Source: JACZST01 sp964195155
Lineage (GTDB): Bacteria > Actinomycetota > Acidimicrobiia > Spongiisociales > UBA5794
NCBI GenBank assembly: GCA_964195155.1
Contig: CAXMOP010000079.1
Coordinates: 15,305 to 79,304 of the forward strand
DNA: 64,000 nt
Direction: 5' to 3'
The notes under the pieces are model-generated. The model did not search any database, was not told where the DNA came from, and saw nothing but the letters and a program-made list of their open reading frames with translations. Shown one piece after another: positions 43,892 through 52,819 of the stretch; position 1 is the stretch's first letter; every line of letters starts with the position of its first letter. The position numbers and the translations under genes are program-made.

Positions 43892-44230
43892 GTGGATCAC
43901 AGCTCGCAGCTGCTCAAGGGCGTGCTGGACATGTGCCTGCTGTCGCTGATCGCCGAGGAGCCAAGCTACGGCTACGAGATGGCCTCCAAGCTTGATGATC
44001 GAGGGCTCCGGCTGGTCAGCGAGGGAAGCATCTACCCGGCATTGTCCCGTCTGCAGAAGACCGGCTTGGTTGACGGGTACTTCGTCGAGACCGATGGCAG
44101 CGGTCCCCCAAGGAAGTACTACCGCCTTGCCAAGGACGGGCGATCGCATCTGGAGCGCTGGACGGGTGAATGGGAGGCGCTGAGCATCGGCGTGACGTCG
44201 GTATTGAATGGAGGTGTCGGGGATGACTGA
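43892..44230 (+). CDS. PadR-family transcriptional regulator
   Basis: The 112-residue protein is a PadR winged helix: LLKGVLDMCLLSLIAEEPSYGYEM in two helices, SEGSIYPALSRLQKTGLVDGY as recognition helix and wing start, and GPPRKYYRLAKDG as the wing. A GTG start with GGAGG 5 bases upstream is better than the ATG at 43868. Its stop overlaps the next start. PadR proteins often repress their own operon with a HAAS-domain partner, as found here. Confidence 0.88.
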   Translation: MDHSSQLLKGVLDMCLLSLIAEEPSYGYEMASKLDDRGLRLVSEGSIYPALSRLQKTGLVDGYFVETDGSGPPRKYYRLAKDGRSHLERWTGEWEALSIGVTSVLNGGVGDD

Positions 44231-44993
44231 CCGCACGATCGATCAGGTCCTCGCTGGTTGTGTGCGCTACTGGGAGTCCACCGGTGTCCCTGCGGACGCC
44301 ATCGCCGAAATGCGCGCCGAGCTGCAGACCCACCTCGACGCAGCCGGCAACGCCGGCAAGGAGGTCGACGCCGTCGTGGGAACCGACCTCAACGAATTCG
44401 CCGAGGAGTGGGCGGCTATCTACCGCGGCGCGCCCCAGAGCGCAGCGCCCGACGAAGGCGGTTCGCGGAGCGGATCGCGATGGATCTGGCTGACGATTGG
44501 GATCATGGCCGGAGCGTTCGGCCTCCTCGCAATCTTTGCACCGAAAGGAGACACCGTGGACATCGACCAATGGGCGTGGCTCTGGGTTGGAGCCGCCGTT
44601 CTGCTTGGGATCGGCGAGCTGCTGACCGCGGGGTTCTTCCTTTTGCCCTTCGCCGTGGGAGCGGCCGCCGCGGCCATCCTCGCCTTCCTCGGCGTACCGT
44701 TTGCTCTGCAGCTGGTGACGTTTGTGGTCATCTCCGTGGTGTTCCTGGCAATCCTGCAACGGTTCGCCAAAGAGGAGCAAAGCGACGGCACCGAGCCGGC
44801 CGGAGCCGGCCGATACCACGGGAAGAGCGCCGTCGTCCTCGAGCCGGTCAACCGGCTCGCCGGAACGGGGAGCGTCCGTATGGAGACCGAGCAGTGGCGG
44901 GCAACCACCAACCAGGACGAAGAGATCCCGGTCGGTGAGGAAGTTCTGGTTACCGAGGTGCGTGGCACTCGGCTCGTCGTCGAGCCGCAGTAG
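44223..44993 (+). CDS. HAAS-domain / NfeD fusion membrane protein
   Basis: The 256-residue protein. Residues 1-60 (VRYWESTGVPADAIAEMRAE, DLNEFAEEWAAIYRG) resemble the HAAS domain that accompanies PadR regulators. Residues about 85-180 are an NfeD membrane part: WAWLWVGAAVLLGIGELLTA and FFLLPFAVGAAAAAILAFLG. Residues 195-256 form the NfeD OB-fold (GKSAVVLEPVNRLAGTGSVR, EEVLVTEVRGTRLVVEP). GGAGG precedes the ATG. NfeD works with the SPFH protein encoded next. Confidence 0.85.
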   Translation: MTDRTIDQVLAGCVRYWESTGVPADAIAEMRAELQTHLDAAGNAGKEVDAVVGTDLNEFAEEWAAIYRGAPQSAAPDEGGSRSGSRWIWLTIGIMAGAFGLLAIFAPKGDTVDIDQWAWLWVGAAVLLGIGELLTAGFFLLPFAVGAAAAAILAFLGVPFALQLVTFVVISVVFLAILQRFAKEEQSDGTEPAGAGRYHGKSAVVLEPVNRLAGTGSVRMETEQWRATTNQDEEIPVGEEVLVTEVRGTRLVVEPQ

Positions 44994-45019
44994 GCGTACC
45001 GTCATAGAAAGGAGATGAA

Positions 45020-45991
45020 ATGGGTGCAGCAGCAGTCGTAGTTGGGGCGTTCATCCTTCTGCTGGTCGTGTATGTGGCGATGGCGATCAAGATCGTCCAG
45101 CAGCACGAGCAGGGGTTGGTGGAGCGCTTCGGTCGGTACCGCAAGACGGTGGGACCGGGATTCAACATGATCGTGCCCTTCATCGAGCGGATGCCGAAGG
45201 TGGACATGCGCGAGCAGGTCGTGGATGTGCCACCCCAGGAGGTCATCACCAAGGACAACGTGGTGGTGACCGTGGATGCCGTCGTCTACTACCAGGCCAC
45301 CGATCCGGTGAAGCTGAAGTACAACGTCGCCAACTTCATCCTGGCGGCCACCAAGCTCGCACAGACCAACCTGAGGAACGTCATCGGCGACATGGACCTC
45401 GATTCGGCACTGACGTCGCGCGAGACGATCAACACCGAACTCCGGGAGATCCTCGACGAGGCCACCGACGTGTGGGGAACCCGCGTCGTGCGCGTTGAGA
45501 TCCAACGCATCGATCCTCCGGCCGACGTCACCCAGGCCATGCACCGCCAGATGAAGGCGGAGCGCGAGCGCCGTGCGGTGGTCACCGAGGCAGAGGGTGA
45601 GAAGCGATCGCAAATCCTCCGCGCCGAGGGCGTGAAGCAGTCGCAGATCCTGCAGGCCGAGGGTCAGGCCCAGGCGATCAAGGAGGTCGCCACGGCCGAG
45701 AAGTTCCAGAAGCTGACCGTCGCCGAGGGTGAGGGCCAGGCAATAGAGCGGGTGTTCGCCGCCATCCACAACGGTGATCCGACGCCTGACTTGATTGCGA
45801 TTCAGTACCTGGAGACGCTGACCGAGATCGCGGACGGGCAGGCCACCAAGCTGTTCCTTCCCATGGAGACCGCCGGGATCCTGGGGTCCCTTGGTGCGAT
45901 CGGCGAGCTGTTCAATGGCTCAGGCGACGGAGCCGCTACCAGCTCCGAAACCTCGACGCCGTCGGAGACGACTAAGTCAGAGACGGAGTAG
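45020..45991 (+). CDS. SPFH/stomatin-like membrane protein (QmcA/HflK-like)
   Basis: The 323-residue protein has one N-terminal helix ([19 protein letters not shown]). The Band 7/SPFH domain follows, with [40 protein letters not shown] and [19 protein letters not shown] heptad-rich coiled coil comes next ([20 protein letters not shown]). The tail [20 protein letters not shown] is typical of NfeD-linked stomatins. It oligomerises in membrane microdomains. AAAGGAG precedes the ATG. A family D repeat follows the stop. Confidence 0.92.
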   Translation: MGAAAVVVGAFILLLVVYVAMAIKIVQQHEQGLVERFGRYRKTVGPGFNMIVPFIERMPKVDMREQVVDVPPQEVITKDNVVVTVDAVVYYQATDPVKLKYNVANFILAATKLAQTNLRNVIGDMDLDSALTSRETINTELREILDEATDVWGTRVVRVEIQRIDPPADVTQAMHRQMKAERERRAVVTEAEGEKRSQILRAEGVKQSQILQAEGQAQAIKEVATAEKFQKLTVAEGEGQAIERVFAAIHNGDPTPDLIAIQYLETLTEIADGQATKLFLPMETAGILGSLGAIGELFNGSGDGAATSSETSTPSETTKSETE

Positions 45992-46029
45992 CGAGTCCAG
46001 AGTCGAGAGCCCGAGCTCAAGACTCTGGG

Positions 46030-46983
46030 CTACTCGCGTTTGGGCGGGCTCTCTTCGCCGTCGGCTTCCGCGGAAGTTGGATCTCGCTGCTCGCGACTCG
46101 CGACTCGCGACTCGGTGGTCGCCTCACCGGGTGCCAGGAACACCGGCGGTCCCACCAGCGTCCGTGGCTCGGCGCGCTTCTGGAACCAGTAGAGCGCGGC
46201 CAGTCCCCCGACGACGGCAAGTGCCGAGATCCATCCGTTGCGGCTCAGCCCGAACAAGCGGAACGTGGTGTCGGTGCGGATCAGCTCCATGAGGAAACGG
46301 ATGGTCCCGTACACCACGACATACACGGTGAACGAAGCCCCTTTTGACAGCTTTCCCTTCCGCTCGAGCCACAGGATGACCGGCACGGTGATCAGCAGGT
46401 TCCATAGCGCCTCGTAGAGGAACGTTGGATGGAATGTCTCGAACTGGAGGTACTCGGTCGGGCGGTGCCCGGCGCCGATCTCGACCGCCCACGGCAGCGT
46501 TGAGGGTGTCCCGAACAGCTCCTGGTTGAAGTAGTTGCCAAATCGCCCGATCGCCTGGGCGAGCGGAATGCCCACCGCGACCGCGTCGCCGTAGGCGAAG
46601 ACGTCTCCGTCCCAGCGGTTCAGCAGGTAGATCGCGGCGAGCGCTCCGACGGTGAGCCCGCCATAGAGGGCAAGACCGCCTTCCCAGATGAACAACACCG
46701 CCCAGGGACGGTCAATGAAGTCGCCGGTGTGGGTGAGCACATAGCCGAAACGGGCGCCGAGGAATCCGATCAGCACCGCCCAAATCGCGATCCGTTCGAA
46801 GAGATCGGGAACGCCACCGAACCGCGCGTAGCGCCGCTTGCCGACCAGCACGGCAACGATGACACCGATCGCGATGAGGATGCCGTAGAAGTGGATCGTC
46901 AGCGGGCCGATCTCGATCGTGTTCTGCGGCGGCGACGGGATAGAAGCCAACAGCGCGGCCAAGGTGCCTTCCTTCGTTTGCAC
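46030..46983 (-). CDS. lgt: Prolipoprotein diacylglyceryl transferase Lgt
   Basis: The 317-residue membrane enzyme attaches diacylglycerol to lipobox cysteines, which the M1 and beta-propeller lipoproteins here would need. Signature: GIPLAQAIGRFGNYFNQELFG, with HPTFLYEALWNL and RFLMELIRTD also conserved. Seven helices are predicted. The start is GTG. The last 35 residues (TTESRVASREQRDP) are encoded by a family D repeat and have no membrane or catalytic role expected. Confidence 0.94.
   Translation of the reverse strand: MQTKEGTLAALLASIPSPPQNTIEIGPLTIHFYGILIAIGVIVAVLVGKRRYARFGGVPDLFERIAIWAVLIGFLGARFGYVLTHTGDFIDRPWAVLFIWEGGLALYGGLTVGALAAIYLLNRWDGDVFAYGDAVAVGIPLAQAIGRFGNYFNQELFGTPSTLPWAVEIGAGHRPTEYLQFETFHPTFLYEALWNLLITVPVILWLERKGKLSKGASFTVYVVVYGTIRFLMELIRTDTTFRLFGLSRNGWISALAVVGGLAALYWFQKRAEPRTLVGPPVFLAPGEATTESRVASREQRDPTSAEADGEESPPKRE
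46088..46117. repeat. Family D repeat inside the 3' end of lgt
   Basis: GCTCGCGACTCGCGACTCGCGACTC-type repeats (7-base unit) lie within the coding tail of lgt and encode SRVASREQR. Related runs occur at 45988-46022 and 47040-47152, on either side of the gene. Confidence 0.65.
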
Positions 46984-47039
46984 GGCAATGGTACGAGGGT
47001 TTCAAACCTCAGCGGGCGTGTCGCATTCCTCGTTGAGTA

Positions 47040-47152
47040 GCCTCTCTTGAGTCGCGAGTCGCGAGTCGCGAGTCGCGAGTCGCGGTTTGCGAGTCGCGAG
47101 TGGTCGAATCGCGAGTCGCGAGTCGTCGAGTCGCGAGTCGCGAGTAGCGAGT
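47040..47152. repeat. Family D tandem repeat, GAGTCGC unit
   Basis: About 110 bases consist almost only of GAGTCGC units with occasional variants (GTCGTC, GGTTTGC, GTAGC). There are no unique spacers, so it is not a CRISPR array. It lies between lgt and the M20 amidohydrolase gene and ends 20 bases before the latter's start. The unit contains TCGCGA, so the array is self-complementary. Confidence 0.8.
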
Positions 47153-47171
47153 GTCCGACGAGGAGGTGCCC

Positions 47172-48314
47172 GTGAGCGCGAAAGAGACGGCGGCCGAGAC
47201 CTTCGATGGCGTCGAGCATGAGCTCCGTGACCTGTCGCGGTGGATGTACGAGCACCCTGAGACGGCGTTCGAGGAGCGGCAGACCTCGGCGAAGCTGGTC
47301 GAATTCCTTGAAGGCAACGGGTTCGCGGTGGAATACCCGGCCTACGGCCTGGACACCGCGTTCGCCGCAAGGGTCGGGGCGTCGGGGCCGGAGGTCATCA
47401 TTTGCTGCGAGCTCGACGCCCTGCCTGAGGTCGGACATGCCTGCGGCCACAACATCATCGCCACCTCGGCCGCAGGCGCCGGAGTGGCCCTCGCGCCGCT
47501 GGCCGACGAGCTCGGGATACGCGTCACCGTCCTCGGCACTCCAGCGGAGGAGATGTACGGAGGGAAGGTCGATCTGATCAATGCCGGGGCGTGGTCCGAT
47601 GCGGCGGCGTCGATCATGGTCCACCCGTCGAACAACGACGTCGCCGACCGGGAGTTCCTGGCGATCGCCCACATCACCGTGGAGTTCCACGGCAAGGCCT
47701 CCCATGCGTCATCGGAGCCCCAGCTCGGGATCAATGCCCTCGACGCCGCGGTGCAAGCCTATGTGAACGTCTCCACCCTCCGCCAGTCCCTATACCCAAC
47801 CGATAAGACCCACGGCACCATCACCTACGGGGGAGGCGCCCCCAACGTGATCCCGGAGTACACCAAGATGGCCTGGTACGTGCGGGCGCTGACCAAGGAA
47901 CGGCTCGATGAGGTGTACGCCAAGGTCGTCGCCTGTTTCGATGCCGCCGCCATCGCTACCGGATGCCGCGTCGAGATCAACGAGATCGGCCATCCCTACA
48001 CCGACATCGTGCCGAATCCGGTGATCGCGGACCTCTATGTGGCGAACTCCGAGGCACTTGGCCGGCCGATGCTGCGCGGAACCGACTTCGATCCGTCCGG
48101 GTCCGGCTCGACCGACATGGGCAACGTGTCCTACGAGGTTCCGTCGCTGCATCCGATGCTGTCGATCCACGCCGAGCCCGCAACCAATCACCAGCGGGAA
48201 TTCGCCGCCCACACCCTGACCCCTCATGGTGAGGCGGCCATCCGTGACGGCGCCCTCGGGATGGCGTGGACGATCATCGACCTCGCCGAAAAGGATTTGT
48301 GGGGAGAGCTCTGA
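47172..48314 (+). CDS. M20-family amidohydrolase / metallopeptidase
   Basis: The 380-residue protein has metal-site residues in CELDALPEVGHACGHN (D-x-L and CGH), GTPAEEMYGGKV (catalytic Glu pair) and MVHPSN. AIAHITVEFHGKASHASSEP opens the dimerisation domain. It belongs to the AbgB/M20D-like group that removes acyl or aminoacyl groups from small molecules such as p-aminobenzoyl-glutamate. The GTG at 47172 follows AGGAGG at 6 bases. A GTG at 47151 within the repeat is less likely. Confidence 0.86.
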   Translation: MSAKETAAETFDGVEHELRDLSRWMYEHPETAFEERQTSAKLVEFLEGNGFAVEYPAYGLDTAFAARVGASGPEVIICCELDALPEVGHACGHNIIATSAAGAGVALAPLADELGIRVTVLGTPAEEMYGGKVDLINAGAWSDAAASIMVHPSNNDVADREFLAIAHITVEFHGKASHASSEPQLGINALDAAVQAYVNVSTLRQSLYPTDKTHGTITYGGGAPNVIPEYTKMAWYVRALTKERLDEVYAKVVACFDAAAIATGCRVEINEIGHPYTDIVPNPVIADLYVANSEALGRPMLRGTDFDPSGSGSTDMGNVSYEVPSLHPMLSIHAEPATNHQREFAAHTLTPHGEAAIRDGALGMAWTIIDLAEKDLWGEL

Positions 48315-48317
48315 GGA

Positions 48318-48383
48318 AGTAACGAAGTAGAGCAGTAGATCCCCGCTTGGCTACTTCTCTACTTGGCTACTTAGCTACTGGTC
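48318..48383. repeat. Family D-like repeat (GTAGAGCAGTAG / CTACTT type)
   Basis: AAGTAACGAAGTAGAGCAGTAG is followed by GGCTACTTCTCTACTTGGCTACTTAGCTAC. The halves are complementary (GAAGTAG/CTACTTC), so it can form a hairpin right before the ATPase start codon. Confidence 0.55.
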
Positions 48384-48384
48384 C

Positions 48385-51156
48385 ATGACCACCACCCTTG
48401 ACGGCCCACCCTGGTATCAGCTCGACGCTGCCGAGGCTGCCGCGCGGCTCGGGTCGGGGCGCGAAGGAATCTCCGAGCCGGAAGCGGAACGCCGCTACGC
48501 CGAGTTCGGCCCGAACGAGCTCGAAGAAGGCGGGAAGCGGTCGAAGTGGCAGATCTTCGTGGCCCAGTTCCGGGACCTGTTCACGCTGATCCTGGTTGCG
48601 GCGGCGGGGATCTCAGCGTTTCTCGGTGACTGGGTAGAGCTCGTCGCCATCCTTGCGATCATCGTGCTCAACGCCCTCATGGGCTACGTGCAGGAGTCAA
48701 AGGCAGAAGAGGCGCTGGCGGCGTTGAAGAAGATGGCGGTTCCGGAGGTCACGGTCATCCGTGGCGGCGAACCGTTCGTGGTCTCTGCCTCCGCGGTGGT
48801 TCCGGGCGATGCTGTCCTCATCGAGACCGGCAACGTGGTTCCCGCCGACGGTCGTCTGCTGGAGTCTGTGAGCCTCGAGGTCGAAGAGGCAGCGCTGACC
48901 GGGGAGTCCGCGCCGGTCCCCAAGGATGCGTCGACGGTCCATCCCGCGCTGCGCGACATGGCGGACCGCTCCAACGTGCTGTTCATGGGGACGACGGTGT
49001 CCAAGGGCCGCGGCATGCTGCTCACTACCGACACGGGCATGTCGACCGAGCTGGGCAAGATCGCCGATCTCATCCGGGGGATCGAAGAAGAGCGCACCCC
49101 TTTGCAGCAGCGTTTGGATCAGTTGGCGAAGGTGCTCGCCGTCGTTGCGCTCGTCATCGTGGGTCTGGTGTTTGTGATCGGCCTGGCCCAGGGAGAGGAC
49201 ATCGAGGTGATGCTGTTGACCTCGGTGAGCCTGGCGGTCGCCGCAATCCCCGAGGCGATGCCGGCGGTGGTCACGATCGCCCTGTCGCTTGGCGCCCAGC
49301 GCATGCTCGCTCGGCAGGCCCTGATCCGTACCCTGCCTGCAGTAGAGACCCTCGGCTCGGTGGAGGTCATCGCATCGGACAAGACCGGGACGCTGACCCA
49401 GAACCGGATGACGGTGACCGTGCTCGACGTCGCCAATCGCAGACTCGAGCTTTCCGGACAAACCCATGGGCCGTTCCAGGTGGACTCCCTCGGCACCGAC
49501 ACCATCGCCCCAAGCCTGCAGGCATCGCTGCTTACTGGCGCACTGTCCAATGACGCCGTCCTGTCGACCAGCAGCGGAGAGATCACCGCGATCGGTGATC
49601 CCACCGAGACCGCGCTCGTGGTCGCCGCCGCCGAGTTTGGGCTGGAAAAGCCTGAGCTCGAGCGCGATCTGCCGCGAATCGACGAGGTTCCGTTCGACTC
49701 GATCCGCAAGCGCATGACCACCGTTCATCGCGTCGAAACCGTTCCGGGGTCTCTCGTGGCACTCGCCGCAGTCCCGGAGGGCGTCGCCGCCTACGCCACG
49801 CTGACCAAGGGCGCGGTGGAAGCGGTGCTCGAGGCCAGCGACCGGGTGCTGGTGGAGGGGCAAGTCGAACCGCTCACCGAGGAGTGGCGTATCCGCATCG
49901 TTGGAGCCGCCGAGGACCTCGCCGGCACCGGGAGCAGGGTTCTGGCGACCGCGGGGCGGGCAAGCTCGGAACGGCCGGCACACGATGACATCGAGCAGGA
50001 CCTCGTCTTCGTTGGGCTCTTCGGGCTCATGGATCCCCCACGGGTCGAGGTTTCTGCGGCGGTGGCAAAGGCCAAGGCGGCCGGCATCCGCCCAGTCATG
50101 ATCACCGGCGACCATCCGCTGACGGCCCGCCACATCGCCAGGCAGGTCGGCATCAGCGATGACGATGCCTTCGTTGTCGGGTCCGAGATCGACGCGATGT
50201 CCGACGAGGAACTGCGAGAAGCCGCGCATGCCACGTCGGTCTTCGCCAGGGTGTCGCCGGAGCACAAGCTCCGGCTGATCGCCGCGTATCGCGCCGACGG
50301 TGCGTCGGCGGCCATGACCGGGGACGGGGTCAACGACGCCCCAGCGCTGAAACAAGCGGACATCGGGGTGGCCATGGGAATCACCGGCACCGACGTGGCC
50401 AAGCAGGCAGCGGACATGGTGCTGCTCGACGACAACTTCGCCACGATCGTTGCCGCGGTCGAAGAGGGGCGGGTCATCTACGACAACATCCGCAAGTTCA
50501 TCAAGTACCTGCTCAGCTGCAACGCTTCCGAACTTGCCGTGATGATCGTCGGGCCGTTCCTCGGGCTGCCGATCCCGCTCCTTCCGCTCCAGATCCTGTG
50601 GATGAACCTGGTCACGGATGGTCTCCCAGCGCTGGCGCTCGGTGTCGAGCCTCCCGAGGACGATGTCATGGATCGAGCGCCGAGGCCGGCCACCGAGACC
50701 ATCTTCGGCGGCGGCGTGACCCCGTACATCGGCGGCTTCGGCACCCTCATGGCGGTGTTGACCCTGATCGTCGGCGTGACGCTGTGGAACCTCGACGACT
50801 CGGCATGGCAGACCGTGCTGTTCACCACATTGATCTTTGCCCAGCTCGCCCTGGCACTCGAGGTCCGCACGGAGAAGCGATCCCTGTTCAGCGTTGGGCT
50901 GCTCTCGAACAAGCCGATGCTTGGCGCGGTCGCCATCGGCATCGCCACCCAGCTTGCGCTGGTATACGTGCCGTTCCTGCAGCGGATCTTCAAGACCGTG
51001 CCAATGTCAGTCACCCACATGGCGATGGCGGCGAGTACCGCCTTTGTGATCATCCTTGTCGCCGAGGTCTGGAAGTGGTGGCTGCGCCGCCGCGGCGGTC
51101 GATTCGCCGGGGCCACCGAAGCAGACCCAGCAGTGATCGACCGTCAGAACTCGTGA
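48385..51156 (+). CDS. P-type cation ATPase, Ca2+-transporting IIA-like
   Basis: The 923-residue pump has an N-terminal cation-ATPase domain, actuator with ALTGESAPVPK and phosphorylation site IASDKTGTLTQNRM (about 330). Hinge motifs are MITGDHPLTARHIA and AMTGDGVNDAPALKQADIG. Membrane helix 4 reads VAAIPEAMPAVVTIALSLG, where Ca2+ pumps have PEGLP. Helix 6 reads ILWMNLVTDGLPALALG, with the N-x-x-T-D of Ca2+ site residues. Ten helices are predicted. Most likely it exports Ca2+, but Mn2+ or Na+ pumps of this group are similar. Its 3' end overlaps the convergent SRPBCC gene by 13 bases. Confidence 0.92.
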   Translation: MTTTLDGPPWYQLDAAEAAARLGSGREGISEPEAERRYAEFGPNELEEGGKRSKWQIFVAQFRDLFTLILVAAAGISAFLGDWVELVAILAIIVLNALMGYVQESKAEEALAALKKMAVPEVTVIRGGEPFVVSASAVVPGDAVLIETGNVVPADGRLLESVSLEVEEAALTGESAPVPKDASTVHPALRDMADRSNVLFMGTTVSKGRGMLLTTDTGMSTELGKIADLIRGIEEERTPLQQRLDQLAKVLAVVALVIVGLVFVIGLAQGEDIEVMLLTSVSLAVAAIPEAMPAVVTIALSLGAQRMLARQALIRTLPAVETLGSVEVIASDKTGTLTQNRMTVTVLDVANRRLELSGQTHGPFQVDSLGTDTIAPSLQASLLTGALSNDAVLSTSSGEITAIGDPTETALVVAAAEFGLEKPELERDLPRIDEVPFDSIRKRMTTVHRVETVPGSLVALAAVPEGVAAYATLTKGAVEAVLEASDRVLVEGQVEPLTEEWRIRIVGAAEDLAGTGSRVLATAGRASSERPAHDDIEQDLVFVGLFGLMDPPRVEVSAAVAKAKAAGIRPVMITGDHPLTARHIARQVGISDDDAFVVGSEIDAMSDEELREAAHATSVFARVSPEHKLRLIAAYRADGASAAMTGDGVNDAPALKQADIGVAMGITGTDVAKQAADMVLLDDNFATIVAAVEEGRVIYDNIRKFIKYLLSCNASELAVMIVGPFLGLPIPLLPLQILWMNLVTDGLPALALGVEPPEDDVMDRAPRPATETIFGGGVTPYIGGFGTLMAVLTLIVGVTLWNLDDSAWQTVLFTTLIFAQLALALEVRTEKRSLFSVGLLSNKPMLGAVAIGIATQLALVYVPFLQRIFKTVPMSVTHMAMAASTAFVIILVAEVWKWWLRRRGGRFAGATEADPAVIDRQNS

Positions 51157-51557
51157 CGGTCCTTCAGGTTCAGCAACTCCCGCTGCATCGAAGCGATGCC
51201 CTCGTCCCACTCTTCGTCGGTTTGGCCCGGGATCCTGGCCAGGGTGAAGAGCACGTCGGCTCCGTCACCGTTCGGGACGACTCGGACCGGCAGCGGCGGC
51301 CCGAACGGTGCGCCCACCGGGGCGATGTACATGTCGATAACACCAAGCTCGGTGGCACCGTCGGTGCGGAAGATCACCGGTCCGCCCATGCGCGGAACGT
51401 TCATGCTCCAGGTGCCGTCGCCCTGATCCACGGCTTCGCCCGCAAAGAACTCGGTGGCCCACTCCAGGTGCGAACCTGGATTGGCGAGGTCCTCGCTCAG
51501 CCGGCTTGGCGGCGCATCGATCGTCATCACGACGGTCTCGGTCTGCTGTGTGCTCAT
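51144..51557 (-). CDS. SRPBCC-family protein
   Basis: The 137-residue protein has a START-like layout. ETVVMTIDAPPSRLSEDLAN and SHLEWATEFFAGEAVDQGDG come first. A central beta sheet follows (MYIAPVGAPFGPPLPVRVV) and a C-terminal helix EEWDEGIASMQRELLNL. It is divergent from a MarR gene with shared operators, so it is probably that regulator's target. The ligand is unknown. Confidence 0.72.
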   Translation of the reverse strand: MSTQQTETVVMTIDAPPSRLSEDLANPGSHLEWATEFFAGEAVDQGDGTWSMNVPRMGGPVIFRTDGATELGVIDMYIAPVGAPFGPPLPVRVVPNGDGADVLFTLARIPGQTDEEWDEGIASMQRELLNLKDRHEF

Positions 51558-51574
51558 GTTCTCTCCTTCGATAG

Positions 51575-51631
51575 TCGTCAGGCTCTCTGACGATCTGTCT
51601 CACGGTAACAACTCGTCAGCTAAACTGACAA
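51575..51631. promoter_or_regulatory. Two MarR-type operators in a divergent promoter
   Basis: Site 1 at 51575-51593 is TCGTCAG-N5-CTGACGA, perfect. Site 2 at 51613-51631 is TCGTCAG-N5-CTGACAA, with five of seven arm pairs kept. Their starts are 38 bases apart, they lie between the SRPBCC and marR start codons, and site 2 ends five bases before the marR ATG. Confidence 0.78.
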
Positions 51632-51635
51632 TTCC

Positions 51636-52061
51636 ATGAATCTTGCCCGACTACTCCTGGAGCGGTTCCGCTGGTTCGACGATGCGCTGCGCGACCGGCT
51701 CGCCGAGCGTGGGCTTGCCCAGCTCACGACGGCCGAGTCGATGGTGTTCCCCTACCTCGATGCCGGCGGAACCCGACCGGCAGAGCTCGCCAGGCGTCTT
51801 GGGATCACGAGGCAGTCCGCGCAGACGCTCGTCAAGGGTCTGCAACACCACGGGCTGGTAGAGCTCGTGAACGATCCGGAGGACGGCCGCTCGAAGCTCA
51901 TCGTCCTGACCGCGGCTGGGAAACGATCGATTCCGATCGCCCTCGAGGCCTTTGCCGAGCTCGAAGCCGAACTTTCCCGCCGGATCGGCTCGGACGCCCT
52001 CAGCGCGCTCAGGCGCGGGTTGGAAATGGACTGGGGAAGCGCCCAAAGGCTCCCCAAATAA
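51636..52061 (+). CDS. MarR-family transcriptional regulator
   Basis: The 141-residue protein has the winged-helix core. LTTAESMVFPYLDAGGTRPA precedes the recognition helix LARRLGITRQSAQTLVKGLQ, and the wing is VNDPEDGRSKLIVLTAAGK. A C-terminal dimerisation helix follows. It is divergent from the SRPBCC gene across 78 bases that hold two matched palindromes, so autorepression and control of the neighbour are likely. Confidence 0.88.
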   Translation: MNLARLLLERFRWFDDALRDRLAERGLAQLTTAESMVFPYLDAGGTRPAELARRLGITRQSAQTLVKGLQHHGLVELVNDPEDGRSKLIVLTAAGKRSIPIALEAFAELEAELSRRIGSDALSALRRGLEMDWGSAQRLPK

Positions 52062-52221
52062 GGTCGATCCGCTCTGTGTCGGCGAAGCCATTTGTGGAGC
52101 CGGGGCCCGAGCGGCCTGCCACGAAGTGGCAAGAGCGGGAAGGAGGTTCAACTTCTGTCGAGACGACCAGCACGTATCGGTGTGAGCGCCGGGTAGCGTA
52201 CATGCTGCTTTGGGAGGGCAG

Positions 52222-52647
52222 ATGGAGCAGACGCCAACGGATCCGGCCGAGTTCATCGCCTCGCTCCCCGACGAGGTCCGTTCCGATGTCGAGCATCTCG
52301 ATGCCGCCATCTCCGAGGTGATGTCGAGCCATTCCAAGACGATGTGGGAAGGCAAGTTCTGGGGCGGTACGGACCAGCACATCATCGGATATGCCAGCGT
52401 CTCGTATGAACGACCGGGAGGCGCCGTCGAGTGGTTCATGGTCGGACTAGCACCGCAAAAAGGCTCGATCAGTGTCTACGTGAACGCAGTCGACGACGAC
52501 GGCTACCTGGTGGAGCAATACGCCGACCGCCTGGGAAAGGCGAGGGTGGGCAAGGCGGCGATCAACTTCAAGACGGTCGACGACATCGACCTCGACGCCC
52601 TGCTACAGCTCGTCGCGAAGGCCGAGAAGCAGGTCCCGAGCGTCTAG
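52222..52647 (+). CDS. DUF1801 (YdhG-like) protein
   Basis: The 141-residue protein has the DUF1801 pattern: PAEFIASLPDEVRSDVEHLD at the N-terminus, KTMWEGKFWGGTDQHIIGYA and GLAPQKGSISVYVNA in the middle. GKAAINFKTVDDIDLDALLQ stands near the end. GGGAGGG precedes the ATG by 4 bases. The TAG stop is the first three bases of family A repeat copy 3. Function unknown. Confidence 0.82.
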   Translation: MEQTPTDPAEFIASLPDEVRSDVEHLDAAISEVMSSHSKTMWEGKFWGGTDQHIIGYASVSYERPGGAVEWFMVGLAPQKGSISVYVNAVDDDGYLVEQYADRLGKARVGKAAINFKTVDDIDLDALLQLVAKAEKQVPSV

Positions 52648-52758
52648 GAGGTGCTGTGTAATCCTCCAGCGGGCCGCCGCGGTCGGGAGAAACCGAGTCA
52701 TCGCAACGCTCCAGCAGGCGGCCGCCCGTGGCATGCGTCATTGTTCAGCTCTCTCCCA
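52645..52758 (+). repeat. Family A palindromic repeat, copy 3
   Basis: 114 bases from TAGGAGGTGCTGTGTAAT to ATTGTTCAGCTCTCTCCCA. Inner blocks GGGCCGCCGC and GGCGGCCGCCC are complementary. It opens with the DUF1801 stop codon. It forms the left border of the ccdA-rhodanese cassette, in the same orientation as copy 4 on the right. Confidence 0.88.
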
Positions 52759-52819
52759 GCTCGCGCCGCTTGAAACGGTACGGTGCGAACAACGACCGGC
52801 GAGTCGCGTGAGGTTGAGC

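Noticed and set aside
47040..47152. Possible CRISPR array
   Set aside because: The GAGTCGC units follow one another without unique spacers, and no cas gene is present.
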